NCBI GenBank assembly: GCA_947561585.1
Contig: CANNZV010003180.1
Span: 1 to 64,000 of the forward strand
Source: Caprella mutica
Lineage: Eukaryota; Arthropoda; Malacostraca; Amphipoda; Caprellidae
Reading direction: 5' to 3'
Length of the DNA stretch: 64,000 nt
Positions 34,026-45,972 of the stretch are shown here, piece by piece (position 1 is the first letter of the stretch; each line of letters opens with the position of its first letter). The position numbers and the translations under genes are program-made. The notes under the pieces are model-generated. The model did no database searches, was not told where the DNA came from, and saw nothing but the letters and a program-made list of their open reading frames with translations.

Positions 34026-34661
34026 TTGATGATGAATAGCTTCAAAGGATTAGAAATTGTTTGAAGATTGACAACATCAAGAGCTTCGGCATCCTTGGCA
34101 TCAATATAAGATTTCATAAAAAAACATTGGAGTTATTGGAGATAATAAATGCACGTGCATTGCTGAATATTTGTTACAGAAAATCTAGAGCGAGATAATA
34201 TATTGAATTAATCTCACATCAAAATATTTAGAAGAGATTACTACAGTAAAATAAAAAGAGTTATTCTAGCATTCGTTAAATCATTCATCAGTAACCTAAC
34301 AAAATACGATAAAGTTTAAAAATATATTTTTAAATTTTATACACGAGGTGTATGAACTCATTGTAAAGTTTAGTCATTTCGTTTTTGTGGCGAAAAAAGT
34401 ACCATGATCTGTTAGTAGCATTGTTTAGTTCTCTAGCTAATCATTCACTAGTCATTTCTTACAAGTTCATTCTTGAAACTGACATAAAAAAACATGTTAG
34501 CATCACCAACATGATACGTTAAGAATAAGTTAGGATGAACTCACGGAGGAGGGCAGTGGACGGGCAATTTGACTTCTGGACCTTAAGAGCTTCCTGCATG
34601 ATAAAACGGAACAGAATATTGATACTGTAGACTGACCACGTGAATTGAAAAAGTTAGTCTC

Positions 34662-34800
34662 ATTAAGGCTGCTGTGAATAGGTCCGAAATTCATGTAACG
34701 ATATATTTTTTCACTGACACCGAATCACCGAGAGGAGAGTGACGGAGACTGACCGGTGACGTGCCGGTTGGATATCGGTGATGTGTGAAGCAGCCTTTAT
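34662..34800. mobile_element. Short MITE candidate
   Basis: Inverted ends TTAAGGCTGCTGTGA (about 34663) and TGTGAAGCAGCCTTTA (about 34785-34800), about 135 bp apart, with an internal GC-rich imperfect palindrome (GACCGGTGACGTGCCGGT). The AAGGCTGCTTCACAC-type tip resembles hAT-like MITEs, but no 8-bp duplication is seen. Confidence 0.5.
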
Positions 34801-35820
34801 ACGTATTAAACAGCCTTTCAGGTCGTAATAGTTCACCTGTGAAAAAAAATAGAACCTAACTTTTTATAACTGGTTATTGTTTCAAAATATAAGATTAATC
34901 TAAGTGAATGTAACAAATTTAATTCAAATATTTACTCGTTGAAAAAATAAATCTTTTCTTATTAATTAAAAATGTAATTTTTATTGAACAGTCCTTCGTG
35001 AGAAAACTGTTCAATAAATATTTAAATTCAGTACAAATATTGCTTTTAAAATAGTGCTATAACCAATTTCCAATGAATGACATTTTTAACTTAAAACCAT
35101 AAATTATTTTTTAGAATAAAAAAAAAGGTACAAAGAGATAGAAACAGTAGAGGTAGAGAATTAACTAACGTTTTTTTCTGTAGTCCTTTCAATTCATCGT
35201 GTCATTTATGCTGTTATTTACACATTTATATTGCCTGTAAATAGATATTACTGAATGTTCTTCATTGTGCGAGTTATTCTCTAGTAGAACATCTTTTTTT
35301 AAAACTCTAAATAGATATTATTTGATAGTGTATCCCTAGAGGAATATTATTTTTATCTTGTTGTAAAGATGAATTACTTTACTATAACCTTTAGAGACAA
35401 TGATATCTATGTCGTTAAAATCAGTCTATGAAGATCTTTTATTCACTCATAGAGGTTGAAACTATCATTTTTTAAATATAGTTCAGCTTCTATTAGATTC
35501 ATTAATGTCTAATATCATCGCATGATAAACATATTAAGGAATTTTAGAATAGAATTTTCCCTCTCTATACATTAGTATAAAAACGAAGTTAGTTCATAAT
35601 CCGGCAGTTAGTAATATGAGATCTATGGTTTAGCCTTGCTCCTGATCGCCGGTTGTCTCCCGCCATCTCGCGGTATGACCATGTGTTTGTATTTTAATGG
35701 CTTTGAATCTTAAAATACAATGGAATAGATTCTCTGGTGAAATCCGTGTGGTTGGAACTACTAACATTTGATTGATATACTGTGTTCAAGTGTTAGAAGT
35801 GTTGTATTACTAACTTATTT
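34801..35820. other. AT-rich stretch, nothing recognised
   Basis: No coding or repeat structure beyond simple A/T runs. Confidence 0.5.
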
Positions 35821-35822
35821 AA

Positions 35823-36603
35823 GATGCTAGGAAAATTGCCACTGGGAAAACTGTCACTGGCAAAATTGCCACTGGGATAGCTGCCGCTGGGAAAATTGCC
35901 ACTGTTGGAAAACTGCCACTGTGGGAGGATTGCCATCCGGAAAATTCCCACTGAGGAAAATTGCCACTGTGGGAAAATTGCAGCCCGAAAAATTTCCACT
36001 GTACATATATAAATTAATACTGAATTTTTTTTTCGAAAATCACAAATATCATATATACTGAATGCAATGTTGATCAGAACTTACAATATAAGAATTTTTA
36101 CAATGTGTACATCTCATTTTGACTAGTTATACAATCTAAGTGAATTCTTCCGTCGGTGGGTGTGAGTGTGCTGATACGCAATTAATTCTTAGCCTGAAGA
36201 GGTTAAACCAATAATAAATAGATTCTTGTTACATTAGTTTCAATAATAAATATAATTTTGTTGCATTATAGTTTCGATAATAAATAAAATCTTGCTACAT
36301 TAATTTCACGATAAACAACAAAACATGTTGCATCAGTTTCACAATAAATAGTTACGTCTTAGACAATAAAAGTCAAAGAATTTCAGTAACTCAAATCTAT
36401 TGGTTATAAAATTATGCTTAAATATTTCAAACCGAAATGTGCCTCTCAGGCTCATTGATCGTTCCATGGTTGAATTTTTTATTAATTTTACTCAGTGGCA
36501 ATTTTCCGGGTGGCAGTTTTCCAACAGTGACCATTTTCCCCGAGGCAATTTTCCCTCAGCGGTTTTCCCGGGGCAACCTTCCCAGTGTCAATCTTCCGCG
36601 CAC
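35823..36603. mobile_element. Element G: inverted pair of 15-bp arrays
   Basis: 35823-36000 holds about eleven 15-16-bp units of the type GGGAAAATTGCCACT; 36488-36603 holds about seven in the opposite orientation (AGTGGCAATTTTCCC). The inner edges of both arrays continue into matching inverted sequence (ACTG...TAAATTAATACTG versus ACTGAGTAAAATTAATA). Spacer about 480 bp, including the tandem at 36210-36355. Same architecture as elements C, F and H. Confidence 0.8.
36210..36355. repeat. About 33-bp tandem repeat
   Basis: Four degenerate units of 32-34 bp with GTTGCATTA...TTTCAATAATAAAT, located in the spacer of element G. Confidence 0.75.
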
Positions 36604-37890
36604 GCTTATTTAAGTATATAAGAGATAGCGGAGTATAATTAAACTTCCCTTAATTAGTGCTCAATACAAAATGAAGAATTTACGATTAAACTAAGTAATA
36701 ACGAATAGTATTTATGAGTTTCAGACTACTAAATAGAATAATAACTGTTTTCATTCATCCTATTTTTAGTAATTTTCAAACTCGGGAATGTTCTTTTAAT
36801 TTATCACGGCTTTCCAAACAGTTGGAATGCGAAACATCTCGTCTATTCCAAGAAAATATAATATCAGGGAGGTAGAGATGGAAAATGTAGTTCAATTCAT
36901 GAGATAGAATCCAGAAATGAAGAAATAACAATGATAAAATATTGTTATACATTTGTGTGCTTCAATTAATTCTCATGAAAACGGTAATATAGAAGATCTC
37001 AAATTTGAATATAGATACAGACTGATTCCGAGAGAATACTCAAATAAAAAAAATATTAAAATCTAAGATAACTTCAATGTTTGGATCTGTTAATTAAGTG
37101 ACTCCATATTTCGCGACAACTAATTTCTAACCTTAACTCAAATATTTATGTAACGTAGATCGTTAATAGAATTTATATTTTTATTATTCTTACGAATGTT
37201 GTGATCTTCAGTGGGTGAAGACATAGAAAAATGATCAGGTTTTCCCTTAAACCTCGACTTGAAACTGTATTTTTGAGAAACATTTACTGGCAAAAACAAA
37301 TTTGCGCCACGAGTCACACTGCTAGAGAAACAATAATTTTTGAAATTATGTACTTATTTTCACACAAAGTTATTCTCCTGCAAATCCCTGGTCTAAACCA
37401 TACATGATTATGAGATTGACGGAGGAGTTAATATTATAAACCAATCACAATTAATCTATTGAAGAGAAACTTCTTAAAAGAAATACATGTAAATAAACTG
37501 CTGAACATTCACGAAGGTAACAAAAAAAAATTAAAAAAGATAGAAACGTATTGTCGCGAAAACGCGCGTCCTTGAACAGACATTATTTTACATCCTTAAT
37601 ATTATTTTTCGTCATAATGTTTTATGCTTATTTAAAAATTGAATTTTCTTCTATAGTGGAGCATCCTTCCTGGCTCTTCCTGTGCTTCAAATTTATTATT
37701 TAGGAACATGTCATTTAGCTTTTTATATATGAATTGTTTATCCTAAGAATGGCAAAAATGATAGTACGAATACATAAACAAATAATGTTTGTTTACATAC
37801 GAATACATAAACAAATAAATAATTCTGAAACAATTGTAAATTTGATCATTCATGCTTCGTAAATGTATTCATGGTCTACGGATTTTTCCT
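36604..37890. other. AT-rich stretch, nothing recognised
   Basis: No coding or repeat structure recognised up to the 3' end of LINE B. Confidence 0.5.
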
Positions 37891-38210
37891 CAAATATTTT
37901 ATTTAATGAAACAATTTAGTCAAGAACACAATAAAATACAAATTAAAAAGATTACAATCATAATGAGCGACTAAAGTATTCAAGGCCCGGGAAGCTGAGA
38001 GTCAGCTTTTAGGGCAACCTAAATAAAAAAGCATGAATTAATGGTACATGGAATATATTGAAACTAGATGGCACATCTATATGATAACATGATTAATGAA
38101 GAGAACAGTATGATTATTATATAAAAAAGATAAGGAAATAAGAAAATTTTAAATAAACTAGTGAAATCTAAATGAATTAACATTCTAATATGAATCAATG
38201 AATCGGGATT

Positions 38211-38880
38211 TCAAGTTACTTTTAAAAAAGAAAGAGAGGAAGAATCAGTCAACTCAGCAGCTAAAGAATTCCACAGCTGAAGACCAACGTAAGAAATACA
38301 ATTCTGACTCCTCGACCTAATGAAAAATGGTAAAACAAAATCATCACCGTGTCTGGTTGCATATTGATGGGTCTGTGAATGGCGTACTAGACCATTGAAT
38401 AGGTGTACATCAGTGCCATGATTGATTGCTTTGTATAACCTAATACTGATTTGGTATTGGAAAAGATCATTTAATTTCAAAATTCCGTCCTGTTTAAATA
38501 ATGATGTGAAATATGACTATAATAAGAGACATTGTGAACTATTCTAATTGCACATTTCTGAGCTCTGAATATTACTTCACGGTTGAATCTAGGGCAGCTG
38601 ATCCATATCTCAATACCATCCACCAATATGGCTTAATAAATGCTTCGTTCAGTTTAATCATTGTGCAGAGAGGCAAAACATGCTTTAACCTGTTCAGAAT
38701 GCCAATGGATCTAGAAATTTTGGATGAAATAAATTGAACATGTTTACCAAAATTAAGCTGCTTATCCAGGAACAATCTCAAGAACTTGATAGATTGGACG
38801 CGCTCAATTACATTATCACCTATTACTATTGGAGCGAGCTCAACCTTTTTACGATACGATTGGCATTAATAGCTATCTTA
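38211..38880 (-). pseudogene. LINE B post-RT C-terminal region
   Basis: Two minus-strand frames, 38572-38781 (LRLFLDKQLNFGKHVQFIS, SRSIGILNRLKHVLP) and 38211-38480 (LNDLFQYQISIRLYKAI ... FFIRSRSQNCISYVGLQLWN). These match the conserved tail of Jockey/CR1-type ORF2 (FLG...LD..L.W..HI and the NxxxR...F..GP.LWN block). Frames are shifted relative to the RT. Confidence 0.8.
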
Positions 38881-38891
38881 TTTGACATAAG

Positions 38892-40043
38892 TCACTGATG
38901 CACCCCCTCCAATTCTGAGTTTATAGTGGCCGGTACAGGACCCCTAATGCTTTGGTCAAACTTTATGGATAGAGTACTATCATCTTCAAAGAGAATGAAT
39001 TTAAATTTATTGCTCGAGAGTGGCAGATCGTTTATAAAAATTAAGAATAACAGTGGACCTAGCACACTACCTTGAGGAACACCATGATCAATACGAACTC
39101 TACTTGAGCAAGAATCCCCAATTTTAACATATTGTAAGCGATTCACTAAATAAGACTTAATCCAGTTGTATATCAAACCTCTGAAACCATAATAGTACAA
39201 CTTGGACAGTAATATGTCTTGATTAACACAGTCAAAAGCTTTGGTGAAGTCCAAGAAAATTGAAAATGCAGGATGACTATTATACAGATAATCAAGAAAA
39301 GTGAGTCCTGCTTGAATTGTAGATCTACCCGATCTGAAACCATATTGATCGTTAGAGAGAATTGAGTATTTGCCAAGAAATCGATACATTTGCTTATAAA
39401 TCAGTTTTTCAAAAATTTTACTGTAAGTAGATAGGATTGATATTGGACGATAATAGCCCGTTTCAGTTCTAGAGCCATTTTTATAAATTGGGATAACTCT
39501 GGAACACTTTAGTGAGTTAGGAAAATTTCCAGTGAACATTGAAATGTTAATTATATTAGCTAATACAGGTGCAATAAGATGGCTTATTTTTTTAAGAATC
39601 GAAATAGGTAGATTAGTTATATTAATAGGTTTATTCTTAAGGGATTGAATAACTTTGACAACATCATGAGGAATAACAGGAGAAAATACAAATATATTCG
39701 GAAAATTACCAGAGAGGTATCCCAATGGATCGGTAGAACTATTTCGCACTGAATTACTAACATTACGGCCTATCTCAGAAAAATAGTTATTAAACATTTC
39801 AGACTCAATTCCCTCATCAGAAACCACAACATCATCTACATTCAACTTATAAGACTCACCACCAGTTCTCGCACGTTTACCCAAAATATCATTTAAGCGA
39901 TTCCAAGTCCTTTTAGAGTCATTTTTAAATTGATCAAACATATTACGGTAATAATTACGTTTTAAACTCCTAAGTTGGTTAGTTACAAGATTACTGAAAC
40001 TACTGTATGTGCGATGGGATACTTTATCCTGTCTATATAGCAA
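38892..40043 (-). pseudogene. LINE B reverse transcriptase
   Basis: A 383-codon minus-strand frame. Leader RNYYRNMFDQFKNDSKRTWN is the typical pre-RT helix; then VIPIYKNGSRTETGYYRPIS, LSNDQYGFRSGRST, FLDFTKAFDCVNQDILLSKL, and GVPQGSVLGPLLFLIFINDL. The catalytic block reads FILFEDDSTLSI: FEDD in place of the usual F/Y-A-D-D, an Ala to Glu change beside the two metal-binding aspartates. That change and the early stop after SELEGVHQ argue against activity, although the frame is otherwise well preserved over 380 codons, suggesting a fairly recent insertion. Confidence 0.9.
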
Positions 40044-40292
40044 GTATAGATGTTGACGACTTTTAATGTTCCCTAACGAGTTAGCATCTATTCATGGTTT
40101 ACGAATCTTTCTCACAGACAAAGTTTTATTTTCAATGGGACATAATTCATAATAGAACTTCATTATTACCTCATCCAACGCAACCAGCGCTTCATCGACA
40201 TCCTGAATAAGGGATATTTCGAAAAAATCATAATTCATCAGAGCATAACAGAAATTATCAACTAACTAACATATCATCTAAGCGTCTACATT

Positions 40293-41060
40293 TTATATGG
40301 AAAGAGCCGTCGCCAGCTGTACTATAAGAATATCACTGTTGAGTAAAGTAAATATCGACAAGTGATCAGACAGTTCACTAATAATACAACCCGAAATAAT
40401 ATTTGAAGAACAAGTAATAAATATATTGTCAAGCAGAGTTGAGGTGTTGCCGGTGATCCGAGTAGGTCTACCTATCAAAGGCAAAAGTGAATAACTGTTC
40501 ATTAGATTTACAAACAAACGATTATCATTAATATCGAGATCCATCATATTAAAATTAAAATCACCGCATACGATAACATTAACATATTTTCCCAATCGGA
40601 CACCCGCCAAGATCTCACCAAGTTTAACAAAAAATAGATTAGCACATGAGTTGGGAGGCTGGTAAATCACTCCCAAAAATAATGATCTACCTCCTCTGCT
40701 CACCTCAATAAATAAACTCAATAGTGGAAGTATACTTCTCATTATAAACACACTGATACCCCCACCACGTCTATCACTTCGTAGTGTATGAAAATGGCTA
40801 TAATTCGGGAATTGAACAAGATTCTTTGTTGATTCATTCAACCAGCATTCCGAGAAACAAAGCATCAAATTCACATTTAAGTTGTAACAGCGCAGCGTGC
40901 AATTCCTCAATTTTAGGCAACAATAATCTGATGTTGAAATGAAGCAGAGAAAAACCATATTCAGGTATAGGCAACAGTGCGTTAAAGGAATCATATGCAT
41001 AATATTCACATTCTGTTCTCCATTCCAGCCAGGGTACAATTGACTGAAATGATTTAAATC
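40293..41060 (-). pseudogene. LINE B endonuclease domain (AP-endonuclease type)
   Basis: Minus strand. Motifs in order: CFSECWLNESTKN (the E-T/S-W-type metal-binding Glu), RSDRRGGGISVFI, LGVIYQPPNS, VIVCGDFNFNMMD (GDFN), then GRPTRITGNTSTLLDNIFIT and ELSDHLSIF (catalytic SDH). The N-terminal NxR motif is not clear in frame. The listed ORF extends 5' with leucine-rich sequence that is probably out-of-frame leader. This domain nicks the target DNA in this family. The frame ends about 250 bp before the RT frame, with the link broken by stops. Confidence 0.85.
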
Positions 41061-42297
41061 TGCATCAATATTACTAAAAATATTATCTAACACCACGAGT
41101 GAAAAACAAAAATAGGTTAAAGCACATAAGTTCACACTGATAAATAATGAATACTCTATTACTTAGCAAAATAAACAAGTTTAATATACTAACGTTAGAT
41201 TTAAATGTAGAAAAATTAATACATATTAAAATTTGAACAACAGACCAAAGTAAAATGACAACTACCACATTTAAATGCATGCAAAGAGCTAAAAGCACAC
41301 TTGGTAGGGCAAGCAAGATAAATTGGCAATAGATTAGCCTAAATGAACTAAAACTACCTACCATCCTAAACATGAAATTAAGAAAGAAATAGGACGTAGG
41401 AATCAGATAGGTTAATATCAAGAAAATATGCCGTGAAAAAACAATTATAATGGTAATTATCAATTATAAGAACAGAAGAAAGTACATCATTGAATGTTAA
41501 CCAGGCATATGAAAAGAAACACGCACAATAGAAGCAAGTAGAGTTATAAACAAATAGCATACAGTTATTAAACATAGAGCGATAACGAGAAATATAAAGA
41601 CGTAACCGAGATGGTAGAGCACATCTTAGCCATGAGAAAAAAATATCAGATATCAGGAGGAAACACACAGTATATGGGGAGGAGCGTACGTAGGAATCAA
41701 GAATATAAGAAAATCAGCTGATAAGCTAAGGCTCATCAGAGTTTTATCACACCGGTAAAGTGCACCAGTTGCAGAACAGGAAATATCGAAGAGATACTTA
41801 AGTCTGCAATCAGCAGTGCCGTATATAACTTTCTCAAAGGAAAGAAGTCAATCATCATTTTTAACTCCGCAAAGTTCACCAGAAGACACTCCCAGTTCAC
41901 GCATACACAGATCCTCGAGTTTAGCCATACTCATAATAACAATTCTCTGATCTATTGCAGCTTGATTAGGGGGTTTCATTTAAGCGTGTATCTTTCCTTC
42001 GACAGAGCCACAGGCAGATATTCTCTGTGGAAACTTCTTTTTAGCTTGCCGCAAAATGTACATGTTTGAACGAGAAGGCGTTAGATCATCATTACCAAAA
42101 ATACTAGTAGGCTTTTAGGATAATTTTTTTTTGTTTATTATTAAATATAGCTATGAATTTAATTGTTTGCACTAGCTATATATAATTCGATAATTTTTAT
42201 ATTTATTTCTTATTAAATATATTATCTTAAAAATAATATACCCTATGAGATATATTTTTCCCAATTAAATCCTATTTATTTTCTTAAATAAGATCCG

Positions 42298-42540
42298 TGA
42301 TTGCAGCCACCGGTACTTGTGTCCGTTTTCGTCAGATTCTTTGGTAAGTGACTGCATTCACAGAGTAGCTTTTCTGTATTCATGAGCATTGTGACCGACG
42401 GTCGTAGATAACCTTGTTCATGGAGCCACTTTCATTTCTTACTGTTTCTTCCAGTCCCTTGTACTCATTTTCCTTTTGACGTCAGCGTTATGGTCGAAGC
42501 AGATGTTAAACCCCTAATATAATTTAATTAATATCTATTT
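42298..42540 (+). repeat. Dispersed repeat S, copy 2
   Basis: Same 240-bp sequence as 13880-14130: GTGATTGCAGCCACC, GAGTAGCTTTTCTGTATTC, CCCTTGTACTCATTTTCC, GAAGCAGATGTTAAACCCC. It lies between LINE B and element H. Confidence 0.85.
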
Positions 42541-42865
42541 AAATATTAATATTAGGATGATTGAATCAATCACTATAAAAGATGGTTGAAGCTACCCTTC
42601 GTTAGATTAGGGTAACTTGAAGGGTAGATTCAATCATCTGAACGTTTACTTTATGAGTGTTTTTCATCCCATCAGATGGTTAATTCCGTGGCCGGTAAAT
42701 TCCACAGCGGAAAGTTCAACCAGGAAGATTCCGCCGCGGAAGATTCAACCGGCGTTAAATACCAGATGTGGAAAATTCCACCATTTTGAAAAAAATATAC
42801 AAATGAACAGTATAAATAAACAGTTTATTTCAAAATGTATTTCTAAGTCTAGGTAATTTTTTATT

Positions 42866-43212
42866 TATTGAACATAAATTCCCTAACAGTTTGGTCAAGA
42901 GCAACCAATTTATTAATCATGTATTTAGGTGCACCATACCATGCCTCAATTGCATACAAAAAGTGAGGATGAAATCATACAATAGTACAACGATTTCATG
43001 ATATGACTGGGGAAAAGAGTGTTCCTCTTTGAGAGTGCTCCAATTGATCTAGAGATTTTAATTGACACCGGATCAATATGACGAGAAAATGTGAGATTTT
43101 TATCCAAGGTAACACCAAGAAACTTCACAGAATCCACACATTTCACAATTCCATCACCAAGCCTCACAAGATCCTCTATCCTAGACAATCCTCCGTTGAT
43201 ATACACAAGGTA
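42866..43212 (-). pseudogene. LINE C, post-RT part
   Basis: Minus-strand frame 42946-43212: LVYINGGLSRIEDLVRLGDG, then VDSVKFLGVTLDKNLTFSR (FLGVxLD motif) and IGALSKRNTLFPSHIMKSLY. This is the tail of a Jockey/CR1-group ORF2 and continues LINE C from 44755 with PLE 1 removed. Beyond 42946 the frame shifts. Confidence 0.8.
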
Positions 43213-44153
43213 TAAAGATGATATTTTTCTTATGATCAAGGACATCAAGACCCTTCAAGAAATCAAAACAAAGTTCGAAAACTTATCAGTTCTAATATTC
43301 ACATACGAAATAGAATGCAAGAAGACGATAGCCTTTGTAGATGTTGCAATCACACGCCAACCACATAAGACCCTACCCACTGCAGTCTACAATAAACCAA
43401 TAAACTCCGGAGAATGCCTTAACTATAATAGTTTAGCACCGGAACAATACAAAACAGGTGTATCAAAACATTCCTCCATCGAGCATAAAACATTTCCAGC
43501 AATTGGGCTAAGATTCACCAAGAAATAAACCGAATCCAGCAATTACTAACAAACAATAATTTCCCGATGTCAATCATCGACCGAGAAATCCAACAATTAT
43601 TTATCAATAAAAAGCAGCTACAAAATGATCAACAACAACCCATAAAAGATACCATTCCACTCTACTATAGAAACCAGATGTCATCAAATTACAAGCAAGA
43701 AGAACAGAACCTTCGGAAAATAGTTAAAGACCACATCTCTACAACAGCAGAAAACACAGATATCAGCCTCAAAATATATTACAAAAATAGAAAACTCCGA
43801 AATATCTTCATAAGAAATACCAAAGGCAAGCGCTCCAGAGTAGTCTACATGTACACCTGCCCCGCGGAAAAGTGTAAACCTTCAAAATCAACTTACGTAG
43901 GCTACACAGAGTGCAGTGCAGCCTTACTGACCAACTAAGAAATCATGCACAAAATGGTTCAATAGCACTACACAATTCTCAAGAGCATCGCATCAAAATC
44001 AAAACTCAAGAAATACTAGACAATACCAATATAATTCGCCATTTCCAAACAAAAGAAGATTTAATAATAGCAGAAGCACTCTCAATTAAGGAACTCAACC
44101 CAACCTTAAACGCACAAAAGGAAGGAGAAACATGCGTGCTATCAATATTTTAA
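43210..44153 (+). pseudogene. PLE 1: Penelope-like element, RT end plus GIY-YIG endonuclease
   Basis: Plus strand, 5'-truncated inside the RT catalytic block: RYKDDIFLMIKDIKTLQ (PLE RTs have RYVDDIF; here V is K). Then PLE-specific INSGECLNYNSLAPEQYKTG, linker NQMSSNYKQEEQNLRKIVK, and a GIY-YIG nuclease beginning VVYMYTCPAEKC (GIY position) with STYVGYT (YIG position) and LRNHAQNGSIALH, ending KELNPTLNAQKEGE before a stop at 44153. Two frameshifts (about 43525 and 43915) break the frame. PLEs reverse-transcribe with this RT and nick targets with GIY-YIG. The start of the listed ORF (43091-43209) is LINE C antisense fused by chance. Confidence 0.88.
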
Positions 44154-44479
44154 TCATTATTATAATATGTTATTCTCAACAATCTATATTAAGTTTAAAT
44201 AAAAATATTGTTCATTTACAACTAACCATGTTATATATACTAAAATTTTAAAAAAAATTCCTTCATACATTTCATATTTTTATATATTTCTGTACAATTG
44301 CCAAAGTAACTTACCCAATATCCTTAACGCACATGCATGTGCACGTAAATATGCACATCTGAACTAACTCTCTATATAAAGCACATTTTATACCTAACCA
44401 TTTCACTACTTCTTGTTTTGTGTTATTTAGTGTTTTAATGATAGTCAAATTAATTATTAAATGTCTGTTTGAGTATTTT

Positions 44480-44600
44480 ATTATTTTATCTTGCGTTAAT
44501 AAATAAACTAATTTAGGTCTTTTGTCACTTGCAGACTAAATAAACTGCCTGATGATGCTAAAAGTTTTTAGCGAAATATCGCACCATGTTTACGAATAAA
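44480..44600 (+). ncRNA. Hammerhead-ribozyme-like motif in the PLE junction region
   Basis: After the PLE stop and an AT-rich tail, the sequence holds a stem GCAG...CTGC, then CTGATGA, a 5-bp stem GCTAA/TTAGC and GAAA (about 44533-44576). CTGATGA-stem-GAAA is the conserved hammerhead core, and PLEs are known to carry hammerheads in their terminal repeats (established knowledge). The third helix and cleavage triplet could not be drawn convincingly, so catalytic competence is unproven. Confidence 0.5.
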
Positions 44601-44601
44601 G

Positions 44602-44757
44602 ATGATTCAAACAGCAGAAGTAGTTATTACCTGGATATCGAGAATAATAAAAAAAATAAGCAATGATGAAACTAAACACCTACTTAGACAAATAGAAAAA
44701 TTATCAATAAAATCTGAAGAAACAAAATTCCACTTATCATTTAATGAATGTTGCCTA
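44602..44757 (+). pseudogene. PLE 1, start of a downstream tandem copy (ORF N terminus)
   Basis: Plus frame: IIKKISNDETKHLLRQIEKL followed by ETKFHLSFNECCLIF, resembling the N-terminal region of PLE polyproteins (Lys-rich helix, then N...FL..C). It sits after the hammerhead-like region, so the insertion is ordered RT/GIY-YIG, junction repeat, ORF start: a circularly permuted partial tandem, as commonly seen for PLEs. It stops where LINE C resumes. Confidence 0.55.
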
Positions 44758-45500
44758 ATATTTAGACTTGTCAATATTTACCATAATTTTATTACTGACT
44801 AACCAATCATAAATAACACGAATTTCGGTATTAATTACAGTATGAATAGAACCAAGATGATTAAAAGGAATAACAGAAGAAATTGTGGAATCATCAGCGA
44901 ACAGGGTAAATTTGAAAAAATTAGAACAACTATGAAAATCGTTAATAAATACGAGAAAGAGCAAAGGTCGTAAAAAACTACCTTGTGGAACACCACACGA
45001 TGTACATGCTTCATTAGAAACGACATTACCCACAACAACACACTGCCTACGGGAGGATAAGTAAGACCTGAACCAGGTTTGTGACAAGCCTCTCACGCCG
45101 TAAAAGTTCAGCTTGGATAATAAAATTACGTGAGAAACAGAGTCAGACGCTTTCCTGAAATCTAGGAACCAAAAAATGTACAAATAACTACTATCAATCG
45201 CATCATAAACCTCCTGCAAAAAAGAATGTACAGCCTGACACGTACCCCTATTGTTACGAAAACCATAATGATTAGCATCCAAAATGTCATTTTTATCATG
45301 GAAATTCCATAATTGTTTACGAACAATCCTTTCATAAACTTTGGAGAAATCAGACAGGATAGAAACAGGTCTGTAATTACCGATAGAAGTTCTCTCACCA
45401 TTCTTATAAAGTGGGACTACAAGAGCCTTTTTGAGAGATTGCGGAAATACACCATTAGTAAATGACTTAGTAATCAATTCAGCTAGAGTTCCAGATATAG
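44755..45500 (-). pseudogene. LINE C, reverse transcriptase part
   Basis: A 240-codon minus frame: KALVVPLYKNGERTSIGNYR, ANHYGFRNNRGTCQ, LDFRKASDSVSHVILLSKLN, CGVPQGSFLRPLLFLVFIND and an intact FADD (FTLFADDSTISSV), ending NKIMVNIDKSKY where PLE 1 is inserted. The continuation is at 43212-42866. The N-terminal part and endonuclease beyond 45500 are absent, so it is 5'-truncated. Related to, but clearly different from, LINE B. The FLDFxKAxDSV block has Ser in place of the usual Phe. Confidence 0.85.
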
Positions 45501-45831
45501 GTAAAGATATATATTTTAAAACACTGGTGGGAATAACTATAAATTATAATTGATAATTATAAAATCATGAATGAACAAATCTACTTTTTAAATATAAAAC
45601 AATCGACAATCCGTCCTTCATATAGGCATTAAATATTTAACTGGTTAATCGTGACAGAATATGACGCTGGTATTGGATCACCAACCTGTGGCAACACTGT
45701 TAAATTGAGCTTCTTGAATCTATCAACAGAAACACAAGTTCAGATTTTGATGTTTGATACAAAATAATTTTTTTAGTTTTCATTATTGAAAAGATTAATA
45801 TTAAGCAGCAATATGACAACTGACAGGCATG

Positions 45832-45972
45832 TTTTTATTGTCTATTTCTTTAGAGTTAATTCAAATCAGAGACCTGTTGAACCAAATTTATATTAAGATG
45901 TTGCATATCAATATAAATTCGGTTCAGCATGTCTCTGATTTAAGTTGACTCTAAAGAAATAGACAATAAAAA
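45832..45972. repeat. 141-bp imperfect hairpin
   Basis: Arms of about 63 bp (45832-45894 and 45910-45972) with a 15-bp loop. The arms match almost throughout, beginning TTTTTATTGTCTATTTC and ending GAAATAGACAATAAAAA. It is either a very short MITE or a hairpin-RNA locus; no target duplication is evident. Confidence 0.85.

Larger units (their letters stand above)
37895..42110 (-). mobile_element. LINE B, near full length (CR1/Jockey-group type)
   Basis: A 4.2-kb minus-strand non-LTR element. In transcription order: 5' region (42110-41200, Cys/Leu-rich frames with stops), endonuclease (41135-40293), linker and reverse transcriptase (40043-38892), post-RT region (38880-38211) and a 3' UTR ending near 37895 with AATAAA. 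No RNase H is seen. The order EN-RT without RNase H, and the GVPQGSVLGPLLFLIFINDL signature, place it in the Jockey/CR1 group broadly; the exact clade is open. No target duplication could be assigned. Stops and frameshifts separate EN from RT, so this copy is inactive. Confidence 0.88.

Noticed and set aside
36400..36621. 73-codon plus-strand ORF
   Set aside because: It runs through the 15-bp array of element G; the QWQFSxWQF-type repeat is the array read in frame.
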